From Myxococcus dinghuensis (lineage in GTDB: Bacteria; Myxococcota; Myxococcia; Myxococcales; Myxococcaceae), in contig NZ_JAKCFB010000008.1 in the NCBI RefSeq assembly GCF_024198235.1, positions 1-64,000 of the forward strand: DNA of 64,000 bases. Reading direction: 5' to 3'. Both the position numbers and the translations under genes were made by a program. This document shows, piece after piece, positions 33,892 to 43,252 of the stretch (the stretch's first letter is position 1; the number at the start of each line of letters is the position of its first letter). The notes below the pieces were generated by a model. That model was not told the origin of the DNA, made no database searches, and saw nothing but the letters and a program-made list of their open reading frames with translations.

Positions 33892-34328
33892 GTGTGTCTC
33901 CCGTGATGGGCGCGCCCCGTCTGATGTCGCTCCAGCGAGGGCCCGCCCCACGGTGATAGCCGGGCCGACCGGTGCTCCAGGACACGCGTCTGTCAGCGGG
34001 GCCAGGGCGCGTCAGGCGGCGACAGGAGGCGACGAGTGGTCCCGGGGCCATGCGCTTCACCCGGGGCCTGGGGCCTCGCGCCACGCAGGGGGCGGGACTC
34101 GCCCGGCCCCTCCCGCGTGTGCCATGCGGAGCGGGAATTCCCCTCGGACCCGGCGCGAGTTCCGGTTCTCCACCCTCCCATCAGGCAGGCGGGCGGCGTG
34201 CCCCTTGGGGTGGGGGTGTCCGCGAGCGCTGCGGCCCCGGATGTTTCGCATAGAGTCCCGCGCGGAGCGCCTGCGCCAGGTGCTCCCTGTCGGGTGTATC
34301 GCACCGGGATTCTCGAGGACCAACACGG
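33892..34328. other. 437-bp divergent intergenic region
   Basis: No convincing gene. The open frames here are GC-driven shadows without homology. It should hold the promoters of the NTF2-like operon (left) and the GMC oxidoreductase (right). A few GC-rich inverted repeats occur but no clear sigma-70 element was identified. Confidence 0.5.
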
Positions 34329-35978
34329 ATGGACTGCGACTGGCTCATCGTCGGCTCGGGCTTTGGTGGAAGCGTCAGCGCCCTGCGATTGGTGGAGAAG
34401 GGCTACCGGGTGGTGATGCTCGAGAAGGGCCGCCGACTCCGGGCCGCTGATTTCCCGAAGACGAACTGGGACCTCCGGCGCTGGCTGTGGATGCCCGGCC
34501 TGGGCTGGCGGGGCCTGTTCAAGATGACGTTCTTCCGCCACGTCACCGTCCTGTCGGGCGTGGGAGTGGGCGGGGGCTCGCTCGTCTACGCGAACACACT
34601 GCCCATCCCGAAGGACGACTTCTTCGAGGCGACGAGCTGGGGCCACCTGGCGAAGTGGAAGGACGAGCTCGCGGCGCACTACACCACCGCGCGCCGGATG
34701 CTCGGCGTCAGCGTCAACCCGCTGCGCACCTTCCCGGACGAGGTGCTGGAGGAGGTGGGACGCGACATCGCCCGGCCCGACTTCCAGCCCTCCACCGTGG
34801 CCGTGTACTTCGGCGAGCCCGGCGTGACGGTGAAGGACCCGTACTTCGGCGGAGAGGGGCCGGAGCGCACTGGCTGCATCGCGTGTGGCGGGTGCATGCT
34901 GGGCTGTCGCCACGGCGCGAAGAACACGCTCGACAAGAACTACCTGCACCTGGCGGAGAAGCGCGGCCTGACGCTGCACGCGGACACGGAGGTGACGTGG
35001 GTGCGTCCCCTGCCGGGCGGCGGCTACGAGGTCCAGGCGCGGCGAGGCACGGGGCGCTTGTTCCGCGAACCGCTGCGCTTCACCGCGCGCAACGTCATCT
35101 TCGCCGGAGGCGTGCTGGGGACGATGGACCTGCTCCTGCGCCTCAAGGAGCGCGAGGACGGTCTGCCCGGGCTGTCGCCCCGGCTGGGTGATGGCGTGCG
35201 CACCAACTCCGAAGCGCTCATCGGCGTCGTCAGCGGACGCCAGGAGCCGGACCTGTCGCGAGGCATCGCCATCGGCTCCATCCTGCACACCGACGACCGC
35301 TCACACCTGGAGCCGGTGCGCTACTCGGCGGGCTCGGGCTTCTTCCGGCTGCTCATGGCGCCGCAGGTGTCCGGGGCGACGATGCTGTCCCGGCTGGCGA
35401 AGCTCGTGGGCATGCTCGCGCGCCACCCGTGGCGCTTCCTCAAGGCCTGGTTCGTGCCCGACTTCGCGCGGCGGACGATGATCCTCCTCTACATGCGCAC
35501 GCAGGAGGGCGCGCTGCGCATGCGTCGGGGACGGGGCTTCCTGACGGCGCTCAAGCGGGGGCTCGTCACGGGCGTCGAGTCGGGCGTCGCGCCCACGTCC
35601 AACATCCCGGAGGCGGTGGAGCTGGCCCGGCGCGTGGCGGGGAAGATGGATGGCTATCCCATGACGATGGTGAGCGAGACGCTGGCGGGCATCCCCACCA
35701 CCGCGCACATCCTCGGGGGCTGCTGCATGGGCGACTCGGAGCGGTCCGGCGTCATCGACCACCGCCATCGCGTCTTCGGTTACGAGGGGCTGTACGTCAT
35801 CGACGGCTCGTCCATCTCCGCCAACCCGGGCGTGAACCCCTCGCTCACCATCGCCGCGCTCGCGGAGCGGGCGATGACCTTCGTCCCGGCCTCGCGGTCC
35901 ATGCCCGAGACGGTGACGGGAGGGGAGGCGGCTCCCGTGCCGGCGGCGTCCGTGGCCGCGCGGCACGAGGCGACCTGA
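34329..35978 (+). CDS. GMC-family FAD-dependent oxidoreductase
   Basis: 549 residues. The FAD-binding Rossmann motif is at the N-terminus (DCDWLIVGSGFGGSVSALRL). The substrate/flavin part has GVGVGGGSLVYANTLP and the C-terminal ILGGCCMGD, YVIDGSSISANPGVNPSLTI and AALAERAMTF segments. The family oxidises alcohols, sterols and sugars; the closest resemblance is to cholesterol-oxidase-like members. Unusually, a four-cysteine cluster C-x2-C-x2-C-x3-C (Cys183, 186, 189, 193; TGCIACGGCMLGCRHGAKNT) sits in the middle, spaced like a 4Fe-4S ligand set. No signal peptide, so probably cytoplasmic or membrane-associated. It ends 9 bp from the convergent OmpA-like gene. Confidence 0.92.
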   Translation: MDCDWLIVGSGFGGSVSALRLVEKGYRVVMLEKGRRLRAADFPKTNWDLRRWLWMPGLGWRGLFKMTFFRHVTVLSGVGVGGGSLVYANTLPIPKDDFFEATSWGHLAKWKDELAAHYTTARRMLGVSVNPLRTFPDEVLEEVGRDIARPDFQPSTVAVYFGEPGVTVKDPYFGGEGPERTGCIACGGCMLGCRHGAKNTLDKNYLHLAEKRGLTLHADTEVTWVRPLPGGGYEVQARRGTGRLFREPLRFTARNVIFAGGVLGTMDLLLRLKEREDGLPGLSPRLGDGVRTNSEALIGVVSGRQEPDLSRGIAIGSILHTDDRSHLEPVRYSAGSGFFRLLMAPQVSGATMLSRLAKLVGMLARHPWRFLKAWFVPDFARRTMILLYMRTQEGALRMRRGRGFLTALKRGLVTGVESGVAPTSNIPEAVELARRVAGKMDGYPMTMVSETLAGIPTTAHILGGCCMGDSERSGVIDHRHRVFGYEGLYVIDGSSISANPGVNPSLTIAALAERAMTFVPASRSMPETVTGGEAAPVPAASVAARHEAT

Positions 35979-35987
35979 CGGCGGCGG

Positions 35988-36503
35988 CTACAGGCGGACC
36001 TGGAGCTCGTAGCGGCGGTTCTTCGCCTTCTTCGCGTCGGTGTCGTCGGGCTTCACCAGGGGCTTCTCGGAGCCGAAGCCCACGGCGATGATTTCATCGC
36101 GCGCGATGCCCCGGGAGATGAGCTCCTTGACGATGGTCTCCGCGCGCTGCTCGCTGAGCTTCTTGTTCTTGCCCGCGTCACCCGTCGAGTCGGTGTGGCC
36201 GGAGACCTCGAACTTGTAGCTCTTCACGCCCGCGGAGGTGAGCTGCTTCTTGGCGTCGATGAGCGCGGAGGCGAGCTTCTTGAGCTTCGCGTCGCAGCCG
36301 GCGGTCAGCTCGGCGGTGCCCGTCTTGAAGCTGCACTGGTTCTTGCGGCCCTCGTCCATCAGCTTCGTGTTGACGCGCTTCTCGACGGCGCCCTTGCCCG
36401 CGTCGGTCGCGGACTTCTTGATGGAGTCGAAGGGGCTCTGCGCGGCGGCGACACCGGGGACGGCCAGCAGCGACACGGCGATGCACAACGCCTTGAGCTT
36501 CAT
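35988..36503 (-). CDS. OmpA-family periplasmic protein
   Basis: 171 residues with a signal peptide (MKLKALCIAVSLLAVPGVAA). An AAGGAG ribosome site is 8 bases upstream. Residues about 60-171 are the peptidoglycan-binding OmpA C-terminal domain: KFEVSGHTDSTGDAGKNKK, LSEQRAETIVKEL, IIAVGFGSEKPLV and KNRRYELQVRL. There is no beta-barrel and no lipobox, so it is a soluble periplasmic member. The segment before it (ASVADFLMES is a shadow; true sequence DSIKKSATDAGKGAVEKRVN) is helical. Confidence 0.9.
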   Translation of the reverse strand: MKLKALCIAVSLLAVPGVAAAQSPFDSIKKSATDAGKGAVEKRVNTKLMDEGRKNQCSFKTGTAELTAGCDAKLKKLASALIDAKKQLTSAGVKSYKFEVSGHTDSTGDAGKNKKLSEQRAETIVKELISRGIARDEIIAVGFGSEKPLVKPDDTDAKKAKNRRYELQVRL

Positions 36504-36724
36504 ACGTGGAACTCCTTGGGCTCCAGGAAGGAAGGGAGCCGCGCGAAGGCTGCCCAGCGCGGGCCCGTCCGTCCAGCACGGACACGCACCCCTCCCGGGG
36601 AGCCGGGGCGCCCGCTCGCCCGGTGGGTGTGACGGGGGCTCCGGGAAAACTTGCCTCGGCGTGTGGGCGGAGGAGCATGGGCGCTCGGGTCGGTCCGGGC
36701 AGTGAGCGTGACAGCGAGGCAGCC

Positions 36725-38170
36725 GTGAGCAGCAGTCGAACGGAGCGGTGGCGGTATCTTCTCTCGGGACACCGGGTGGGGTCGGACGCGAAGCCGGCGG
36801 ACGCCGTGGTCGAGCGCCCTCCCGTCCCGGACGACTCGCTCCCCCTGGACGAGCGCACGCCGTACGACGTGGACTACGACCGCATCGTCTTCTCCAGCGA
36901 GTTCCGTTGTCTGCACGACAAGACGCAGGTGTTCCCCCTGTCGTCGAGCGACTACACGCGCACCCGCCTCACCCACAGCATCGAGGCCTCCTGCGTGGGG
37001 CGCTCGCTGGGGCAACTGGCGGGACGGGGCCTGCGGATGCAGGACGTGAAGGTGGAGCCGTCGCACCTGGGCACCATCGTCGCGGCGGCGTGCCTGGCGC
37101 ACGACATCGGCAATCCGCCCTTCGGGCACTCGGGCGAGGCCGCCATCCAGCACTGGGTGGAGCAGCGGCTGGCCGAGCCCGGCAAGGAGGCCCAGGGCCG
37201 CAAGTGCCCCTTCGAGACGAACGAGGAGTGGAGCGACCTGGCCCACTTCGAGGGCAACGCGCAGGGCTTCCGCATCCTCAACCGGCTCCAGTCACGCGAG
37301 CGGCGGGGCGGCCTGCGGTACACCGCGGCGACGCTGGGGGCGATGAGCAAGTATCCCCGCCCCTCCGTGTTGCCAGGGGGCCGCGCGGCGGACAGGGCGC
37401 GCGTGTCGGAGAAGAAGTTCGGATACTTCCAGGACGACCGCGTGCTGGCGCTGGAGGCCTACCGGGCGACGGGGCTGCGCGAGCGCGAGCCGGGCGTCTT
37501 CTCGCGCCACCCGCTGGCCTTCCTCGTCGAGGCGGCGGACGACATCTGCTACGCGGTCATCGACCTGGAGGACTCCGCCAAGCTGGGGCTCATCCCCACG
37601 AGGCAGGCCTGCGAGCTGCTCGACGCGGTGCTCCCGCCCGCGGTGAAGGACAAGCGTCCGCCTCCCGCGCACCCGGAGACGCGGCTGGCGCAGGCGCGGG
37701 CGCGGACCATCGGCGTGCTCATCCAGGCCAGCGTGAAGGTGTTCCTGGAGAACGTCAGGGGGATGGAGGACGGTGAGTGGGAGCTGCCGCTCATCTCCGC
37801 GCGTGACGACGTGCGCGTGCCGCTGCGGGAGATCAAGGACGCCACCCGCCGCCATGGCTACGAGAGCGAGCGCGTGCTGCAGATCGAAAGCGCGGGCTTC
37901 AAGACGCTGGGGGGCCTCCTGGACATGTTCGCGACGGCGGTGGTGACGGACCGTCCGAACCGCGAGGAGAAGAAGCTGCGGCAGCTCTTGCCACTGGAGC
38001 TGTTCCAGCGGCCGGACAACCCGCTGCGGGGCGAGGACATGGGGGAGGCGCTCGCGCGGCTCACCATGTACCAGCGCCTCCTGTGCGTGACGGACTCCAT
38101 CGCCGGGATGACGGATGGCTTCGCGGTGGAGCTCTATCAGCGGCTGTCCGGCATCAAGCTGCCCACCTAG
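36725..38170 (+). CDS. dgt: deoxyguanosinetriphosphate triphosphohydrolase (dGTPase)
   Basis: 481 residues from the GTG at 36725 (GAGG 5 bases upstream). An ATG at 36677 would add 16 residues and also follows GGAGGAG, but with very short spacing, and the GTG start fits the length of related proteins better. HD-domain residues are present: RTRLTHSIE (His84), LAHDIGNPPFGHSGE (His126-Asp127) and a later Asp in FLVEAADDICYAVIDLED. It hydrolyses dGTP to deoxyguanosine and triphosphate and so controls nucleotide pools, a function also used in phage defence. Ends 3 bp from the convergent VOC gene. Confidence 0.92.
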   Translation: MSSSRTERWRYLLSGHRVGSDAKPADAVVERPPVPDDSLPLDERTPYDVDYDRIVFSSEFRCLHDKTQVFPLSSSDYTRTRLTHSIEASCVGRSLGQLAGRGLRMQDVKVEPSHLGTIVAAACLAHDIGNPPFGHSGEAAIQHWVEQRLAEPGKEAQGRKCPFETNEEWSDLAHFEGNAQGFRILNRLQSRERRGGLRYTAATLGAMSKYPRPSVLPGGRAADRARVSEKKFGYFQDDRVLALEAYRATGLREREPGVFSRHPLAFLVEAADDICYAVIDLEDSAKLGLIPTRQACELLDAVLPPAVKDKRPPPAHPETRLAQARARTIGVLIQASVKVFLENVRGMEDGEWELPLISARDDVRVPLREIKDATRRHGYESERVLQIESAGFKTLGGLLDMFATAVVTDRPNREEKKLRQLLPLELFQRPDNPLRGEDMGEALARLTMYQRLLCVTDSIAGMTDGFAVELYQRLSGIKLPT

Positions 38171-38173
38171 CCC

Positions 38174-38629
38174 TCAGGCGTGCAGGCCCTCTTCCCGACC
38201 GGTGGGGCGCGACAGGCCGCGCCCTTCCAGCAGGGAGAGCGAGTCGTCGATGGCCAGGATGTTGCCGGACGGGTCCTTGAACCAGGCGGCCTTCATCTCT
38301 CCCATGTCGGCGATGCCGTCGCGGGTCCGGATGCCCAGCTCCGGGATGTCGTACTCCTCGAACGCCACGCCCTTCTTGCGCAGTCGCTTCACGGAGTCTT
38401 CGACGTCCATCACGGCGAAGGCGCAGGCCGTGGCGGTGGAGCCGGAGGGCGTGGGGCGCTCGTACACGAGCAGGAACGAGCCCTCGCCGACGCGGTACAT
38501 CGTGGCGCCCTGTTCACCTTCGGGCGTGGGAATCTCCTCGAACTCCAACAGGCCGCCGTAGAACACACGGGCGGCCTCCAGGTCCGTCACCGCCAGCGTG
38601 GGCACGACCTTCGTTCGCGCGAATGACAT
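38174..38629 (-). CDS. VOC-family (glyoxalase-like) protein
   Basis: 151 residues; GGAGG lies 8 bases before the ATG at 38629. Paired beta-alpha-beta-beta-beta modules: TLAVTDLEAARVFYGGLLEF with LLVYERP, then ACAFAVMDVEDSVKRLRKKG with AAWFKDPSGNILAI. This fits glyoxalase/bleomycin-resistance/dioxygenase proteins. The metal ligands typical of glyoxalase I (His, Glu) are only partly visible, so the substrate is unknown; some members are antibiotic-binding proteins. Confidence 0.88.
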   Translation of the reverse strand: MSFARTKVVPTLAVTDLEAARVFYGGLLEFEEIPTPEGEQGATMYRVGEGSFLLVYERPTPSGSTATACAFAVMDVEDSVKRLRKKGVAFEEYDIPELGIRTRDGIADMGEMKAAWFKDPSGNILAIDDSLSLLEGRGLSRPTGREEGLHA

Positions 38630-38737
38630 GACGTGTCCTCCCTCCCTGTCTCTCGGTTGGGCATGACGTGGAGGCCTTGCAACCCGGTGGGCCCCCACTC
38701 AGGGAGAGGGAGCGGCGGAGGGCCCGGTGGGCGATAG

Positions 38738-39898
38738 GTGCCCGGGGCAGGTTCCGCTACACTTCGCGGCACTGTGTCACGGACGGACGAGGCCCCGGCC
38801 TCCGCGGGGTGGAGGTGGATGTGGCGGCTCGGCCCCTGGACCGCGCCGGGAGTGCTCTCCGCGGTGGAGACGTACTTCTTCGCGCTCTCCAGCGCCCGGC
38901 CCATCGAACTGTGGCGCGCCTTCGCCACGCAGGTCCCCGCCTGGTACGTCTGGGTCCCCGCCACGCCGTGGCTCTTCCTTCTCGCGAGGCGATTCCCCCT
39001 GGGGCGTCCCTTCCAGGCGCGCTCGGTCGGCGTGCATCTGCTGGCCTGGGTGGGAATGGGAGGGGCCTTCGGTCTCGCCTACACGCTGTGCAACCTCGCG
39101 CTGGCGCGCGACATGGGGGGCGCGTCGCTTGAGTTCTCCCGGATGCTCCTGCGCTTCTGGCTCGGGTGGCTGCCGATGATGGCGATGGCCTACGCGGCGG
39201 TGCTGGGCATCGCGCACGCGCTCGACTCCCAGAGACGGGAGCGTGAGCAGGAGCGCCAGTCGGCGAGGCTCGCGGTCGAGCTGGCGGACGCTCGGCTCCA
39301 GGCGCTCCAGACGCAGTTGCACCCCCACTTCCTGTTCAACACGCTCAACGCCATCGTCGTGCTGGTCCGCGAGAAGGAGACGGACGCCGCCGCGAGGATG
39401 CTGGTGGCGCTGAGCGACATCCTGCGGCGCCTGCTCCAGCAGGGCGCGACGCAGGAGGTGTCGTTGCGGGAAGAGGTGTCCCTGTTGTCCCGCTACCTGG
39501 AGATTCAACAGTTGCGCTTCCAGGACCGGCTGCGCGTGAGCTGGGAGGTGGAGGACGCGGTGTTGGATGCCCGGGTGCCCTACCTCGTGCTCCAGCCCCT
39601 GGTGGAGAACGCCATCCGCCACGGCGTGTCCATGCGAACGGCGGCGGGGGCCTTGACCATCCGCGCTCGGCACCAGGACGGCGTGCTGACGTTGATGGTG
39701 GAGGACGACGGCCCGGGGCTGCCGGCGGCGTTCTCGCTGGAGCGCGGCGCGGGCATCGGACTGGCGAACACGCGGGAGCGCCTGACGCGGCTCTATGGCG
39801 ACGCGGGGCGGCTCGGGCTCACCTCGAGGCAGATGGGGACGGGCGTCGTGGCCACGGTCGAGCTGCCGCTCCGGAGGGGGGAGGCTGGGAATGGCTGA
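38738..39898 (+). CDS. LytS-like sensor histidine kinase (second pair)
   Basis: 386 residues from a GTG at 38738. Later starts at 38774 (GTG) and 38819 (ATG, GGAGG three bases upstream) are possible, so the N-terminus is uncertain. Membrane segments lie at about 68-84, 100-120 and 140-162. The kinase signature LQTQLHPHFLFNTLNAIV gives His197 as phospho-acceptor, and the ATPase part has VLQPLVENAIRHG, EDDGPGLP and GIGLANTRERL. It overlaps the response regulator start by 8 bp. Related in architecture to the 32.4-33.4 kb kinase, but the sequences differ throughout the sensor part. Confidence 0.92.
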   Translation: MPGAGSATLRGTVSRTDEAPASAGWRWMWRLGPWTAPGVLSAVETYFFALSSARPIELWRAFATQVPAWYVWVPATPWLFLLARRFPLGRPFQARSVGVHLLAWVGMGGAFGLAYTLCNLALARDMGGASLEFSRMLLRFWLGWLPMMAMAYAAVLGIAHALDSQRREREQERQSARLAVELADARLQALQTQLHPHFLFNTLNAIVVLVREKETDAAARMLVALSDILRRLLQQGATQEVSLREEVSLLSRYLEIQQLRFQDRLRVSWEVEDAVLDARVPYLVLQPLVENAIRHGVSMRTAAGALTIRARHQDGVLTLMVEDDGPGLPAAFSLERGAGIGLANTRERLTRLYGDAGRLGLTSRQMGTGVVATVELPLRRGEAGNG

Positions 39899-40688
39899 GC
39901 TGCGGGTCCTGCTCGTGGACGACGAACCGCTCGCGCGTCGTGGCCTGCGGCATGCGCTGGCGCGCCATCCGGATGTGAGCATCTGCGGCGAGTGCCGGGA
40001 CGGGCGCGAGGCGGTGGTGGCCATCCGGGAGCTGCGCCCCCAGTTGGTGTTCCTCGACGTGCAGATGCCGGAGCTGGACGGCTTCGGCCTCATCCGGGAA
40101 GTGGGCGCGGAGCGGATGCCCGCGGTCGTCTTCATCACGGCGTATGACGCCTTCGCCGTCCGCGCGTTCGACGTGCACGCGGTGGACTACCTGGTGAAGC
40201 CCTTCGCGGACGAGCGCTTCGACGAGGCGATGCAGCGCGTGCGACAGCGGCTGCGACAGGGCGAGGCCGTGGAGCTGGGCCGGAAGCTGGCGGCCCTGCT
40301 CGCGGAGACGTCGGGCCCGGCGGCGCCGGCCACCGGGAGCGCCGCGCCGGAGTCCCTGGCGCGGCTCATGGTGCGGGTGGGCACGCGGTCCGTGCTCGTG
40401 CCGGTGGCGGACATCGACTGGGTGGAGGCCGACGACTACTGCGTCACGCTGCACGTCGGGCGGGAGGAGCACGTGCTGCGGGAGAGTCTCGCGGCGCTGG
40501 AGTCGAGGCTCGACGCCGAGCGCTTCGTGCGCATCCATCGCTCGGCCATCGTCAACGTGGAGCGCATCCGGGAGCTGCACCACGCCTCGCCCACGGAGAC
40601 GGTGGTGGTGCTCAAGGAGGGGCTGCGGCTGCGGGTGAGTCGCAGCCGTCGCGAGGCGCTGGAGCGCAGGCTCGGCAAGGCCCGCTGA
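39891..40688 (+). CDS. LytTR-family response regulator (second pair)
   Basis: 265 residues. Receiver domain with RVLLVDDEPLARR, phospho-acceptor Asp56 (LVFLDVQMPELDG) and YLVKPFADERF. A 30-residue Ala/Pro linker (about 137-160) precedes the LytTR domain (VEADDYCVTLHVGREEH, RFVRIHRSAIVNVERI). It starts inside the kinase gene, so the two are co-translated. The ending KARs are followed by a 23-bp gap to a convergent gene. Targets unknown. Confidence 0.95.
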   Translation: MAELRVLLVDDEPLARRGLRHALARHPDVSICGECRDGREAVVAIRELRPQLVFLDVQMPELDGFGLIREVGAERMPAVVFITAYDAFAVRAFDVHAVDYLVKPFADERFDEAMQRVRQRLRQGEAVELGRKLAALLAETSGPAAPATGSAAPESLARLMVRVGTRSVLVPVADIDWVEADDYCVTLHVGREEHVLRESLAALESRLDAERFVRIHRSAIVNVERIRELHHASPTETVVVLKEGLRLRVSRSRREALERRLGKAR

Positions 40689-40711
40689 CGGGCCTCGCCG
40701 ATGCTCGGACT

Positions 40712-42250
40712 TCAGTGGGGGCTTTCCTCCGCGGCGGCGCCCACCTGCTCCACGGCATGGGTGACGGCGGTCCACTCCGTGCCTTCGAGGTGCATGCCGA
40801 ACGCTCGCGCGACGTCCAGGTGCTCCCGCGTGGCCGCCTCCACGGACTCGGCGACCTGCTGCACGTTGAAGAACGCGCCGCCTGGAGTCGGCTGCACCAG
40901 GTCGCTGGTGTAGAGCAGTCGATGCTCGGGGAGCCAGACGAACAGCATGCGCTCACCCGTCTCGGTGCGGACGGGGATGAGCTCCAGCCGGTTCTTCCCG
41001 CTGCCCAGCGCGGTGCGCCCGCTCACGGCGTGGAGCGTCGCGCGGCGAGGGGTCTTGGCCAGGGCGTCCGGTGAGAGCGTGCGTGGTGCCTTCAGCACCC
41101 GGTCCGCGAGGGGGCGGTTCAGGTCCAGGAGGTGGATGGGGATGCCGCGGGCCGCGTACTCACGCAGCCCGCCGACATGGGGCCACGCGTCGCTGGTGGA
41201 GACCACGGCCTTCACCTTCACGCCCGGGTGGCGCCGGCGGACCTCCTCCAGGACGGCGGCGGAGTAGCCCGACGAGATGGGCGCCTCGATGACGACGACG
41301 CCGTCGTCCTGCTTCACCAGCGCGACGTTCCACCGACCCGGAATCAGCACCACGCCGGGGACCAGCTCGACGGCGGGCTTGTCCGGGCGACCCAGCGGCA
41401 GGGACTCGACGGTGAGCTGACCGCGAGCGGCGAAGCCCTTCCGCACGTCCTCCGGAATGGCGAAGTCGGTGTCCGACACCTGGGGGGGCAGCTCCAGGCC
41501 CGTCACGGTGAACGCGTGATACTCGTTGCCATTGCGCGCCCAGCTCCAGTGACGCGGGTAGCGCAGTCCTCCGGGCTCCAGGGACCAGGACTGGAAGGTG
41601 AGGCGGGTCGTGACGTCTCCCCAGACGTTCCAGAAGAAGTCCCCGGGATGGGCGTCGACTGTCTCGACCTGGGTCGGCAGGGCCGTGTGGGCGTTGAGGA
41701 ACAGCCGCGCGGTGGCGCGCCCGTGGTGGAACGTCACCACGTGGTGCGGCACGTCCTGGAGCACGACATCCGGCGCGGCGCGGAGGTCCTTCGCGTCCAG
41801 GGCCGTGAGCAGGACGCGCTCGGGGGCGAAGTCCAGACGCTCCTCCAGGTCCTGTCGCTGCGCGGCACCCGCGGGGACCATCTTCCCCTCACGCTCCAGG
41901 GCCACCGCGCCGTCGGACATCAAGACGGTCATCGACTGCCACGTGCCCAGGCCCGCCGAAGGGCTGCGGCCCTCGAGCTTCTGACGCAGGCGGCGGTGTG
42001 CCGGGTCGCGCAACTCGTCGAGCTGCTCGTAACTCACGAGCCAGGGCGGGGTGGGGCGCTCGGATTGCTCCAACAGGTTCCAGTGGCCGATGCCCTGGAT
42101 TCGCAGCGCGGGGAGGGCACGGAGCCGGGCTTCGCCACCCATGGCCTGGGCCGCGGCCTGGACCTGGAGTCGCGCGGGCGCATCCCCGGCGAGCACGGGG
42201 GCCGACAGGAGCAGCAAACCGAGGAGCCACGGCGGAGTCGTTCGTCGCAT
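40712..42250 (-). CDS. exported metallo-beta-lactamase-fold protein with degenerate metal site
   Basis: 512 residues with a signal peptide (PPWLLGLLLLSAPVLA). The N-terminal 270 residues form a separate beta-rich domain. The C-terminal part aligns with MBL-fold hydrolases (ELVPGVVLIPGRWNVALVKQ, VVVIEAPISSGYSAAVLEEV). The usual HxHxDH metal motif is replaced: the position reads STSDAWPHVGG, keeping only the last His. I recall related exported proteins with the same change, so it is likely a family trait rather than damage. Hydrolytic activity is doubtful. The gene is downstream of a lipoprotein gene in the same direction (111 bp gap). Confidence 0.82.
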   Translation of the reverse strand: MRRTTPPWLLGLLLLSAPVLAGDAPARLQVQAAAQAMGGEARLRALPALRIQGIGHWNLLEQSERPTPPWLVSYEQLDELRDPAHRRLRQKLEGRSPSAGLGTWQSMTVLMSDGAVALEREGKMVPAGAAQRQDLEERLDFAPERVLLTALDAKDLRAAPDVVLQDVPHHVVTFHHGRATARLFLNAHTALPTQVETVDAHPGDFFWNVWGDVTTRLTFQSWSLEPGGLRYPRHWSWARNGNEYHAFTVTGLELPPQVSDTDFAIPEDVRKGFAARGQLTVESLPLGRPDKPAVELVPGVVLIPGRWNVALVKQDDGVVVIEAPISSGYSAAVLEEVRRRHPGVKVKAVVSTSDAWPHVGGLREYAARGIPIHLLDLNRPLADRVLKAPRTLSPDALAKTPRRATLHAVSGRTALGSGKNRLELIPVRTETGERMLFVWLPEHRLLYTSDLVQPTPGGAFFNVQQVAESVEAATREHLDVARAFGMHLEGTEWTAVTHAVEQVGAAAEESPH

Positions 42251-42361
42251 GCCCCCAGGATGCGGTGGCCCCGCGCCCCGGGTTGGCGCATGCAGGGAAC
42301 GGAGGGCCCGTCGCGGCGGATGGCCGTCCCCGTGCAGTGAACGGCGGGCGGCGCGGCGCCC

Positions 42362-43054
42362 TCAATCCCCTTGGACGGCGAGCTGCCAGTCTCCCTCGGC
42401 CGTGATTCCCACGCGCAGGCCGTAGTAGGTGCCGCCCTCCTTCTTCATCGCCCGGAGCTGCTTCTCGGGATAGAGGCCCACGAGGGGCTTCCAGTCCGAG
42501 GCGTTGCGAATCCCGGTGACGTGGACGGAGGGCCAGTAGTACAGCGCGCCCTCCTTCGCGTCGGGCAGCTCGAGGACCTGCGCGATGCGCGCGAGCACCG
42601 GCTCGCCCCGGGCCTCCGCCTGACGCCAGTACTCGACGGGGTCGTTGCCCTCGCCGAAGGTGAAGCGCAGCCCCTGGCCGTTCTCGTTCGCCAGGGTCGC
42701 CAGCGCCGCGTAGTCGCAGGCCCGCGCGGCCATGAGGATGCGCTGCCGCATGGCCTCCGTCGGCGCGGGCACGGAGGGCTTCGCCGCCTTCACCGGGGCG
42801 GGGGGCAGTCGCGCCGCGGAGCAGCTCTCGCCCGGCGTCGAGGCGTCCGCCGCCACCAGCCCCGCATCGCTCACGCTCCCCGCGTCCGGAGTCGAGGGCG
42901 TGACCACCGTGGGACCGGCATCGAGCTCCGGGGGATTGGGGGGCCGCACCGCGGAGGGGGCCGCGTCGGGGTTCGAGGCAGGGGCGGGGGGCCGCTCCGT
43001 ACACGCGAGGAGCGAGAGGGCGGCGCAGGTGGACAGGAGCGTGGACCGGTGCAT
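42362..43054 (-). CDS. lipoprotein of unknown function
   Basis: 230 residues. A lipobox (LSLLACTE) marks an acylated cysteine at residue 18. A long Pro/Ala/Asp-rich linker (about 20-95) leads to a folded C-terminal domain (RQRILMAARACDYAALATLA, FTFGEGNDPVEYWRQAE, YYWPSVHVTGIRN, TYYGLRVGITAEGDWQLAV). I do not recognise the domain with certainty; the first half of it resembles small NTF2/ankyrin-like helical starts seen in bacterial lipoproteins. Outer-membrane location is likely since residue +2 is Thr rather than Asp. Divergent from the SRAP gene. Confidence 0.8.
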   Translation of the reverse strand: MHRSTLLSTCAALSLLACTERPPAPASNPDAAPSAVRPPNPPELDAGPTVVTPSTPDAGSVSDAGLVAADASTPGESCSAARLPPAPVKAAKPSVPAPTEAMRQRILMAARACDYAALATLANENGQGLRFTFGEGNDPVEYWRQAEARGEPVLARIAQVLELPDAKEGALYYWPSVHVTGIRNASDWKPLVGLYPEKQLRAMKKEGGTYYGLRVGITAEGDWQLAVQGD

Positions 43055-43252
43055 GCGCGCCTGTGTAGTCCAGCCCCGAGAGAGGCGGGCCGGTTTCCAT
43101 CCCTGGCCCGTGCCGAAAGACGCCTTCTGACGACTCGTCGACGCAGCGCCGACACGCGAGCGCGTCAGGCCCGAACGGCCGACAGGTCGCCTCCGGAGCG
43201 ACCCTGCACGGATGACTTGGGTCTGGTGTCGGAGAGGGCGATACTGCCGCGC

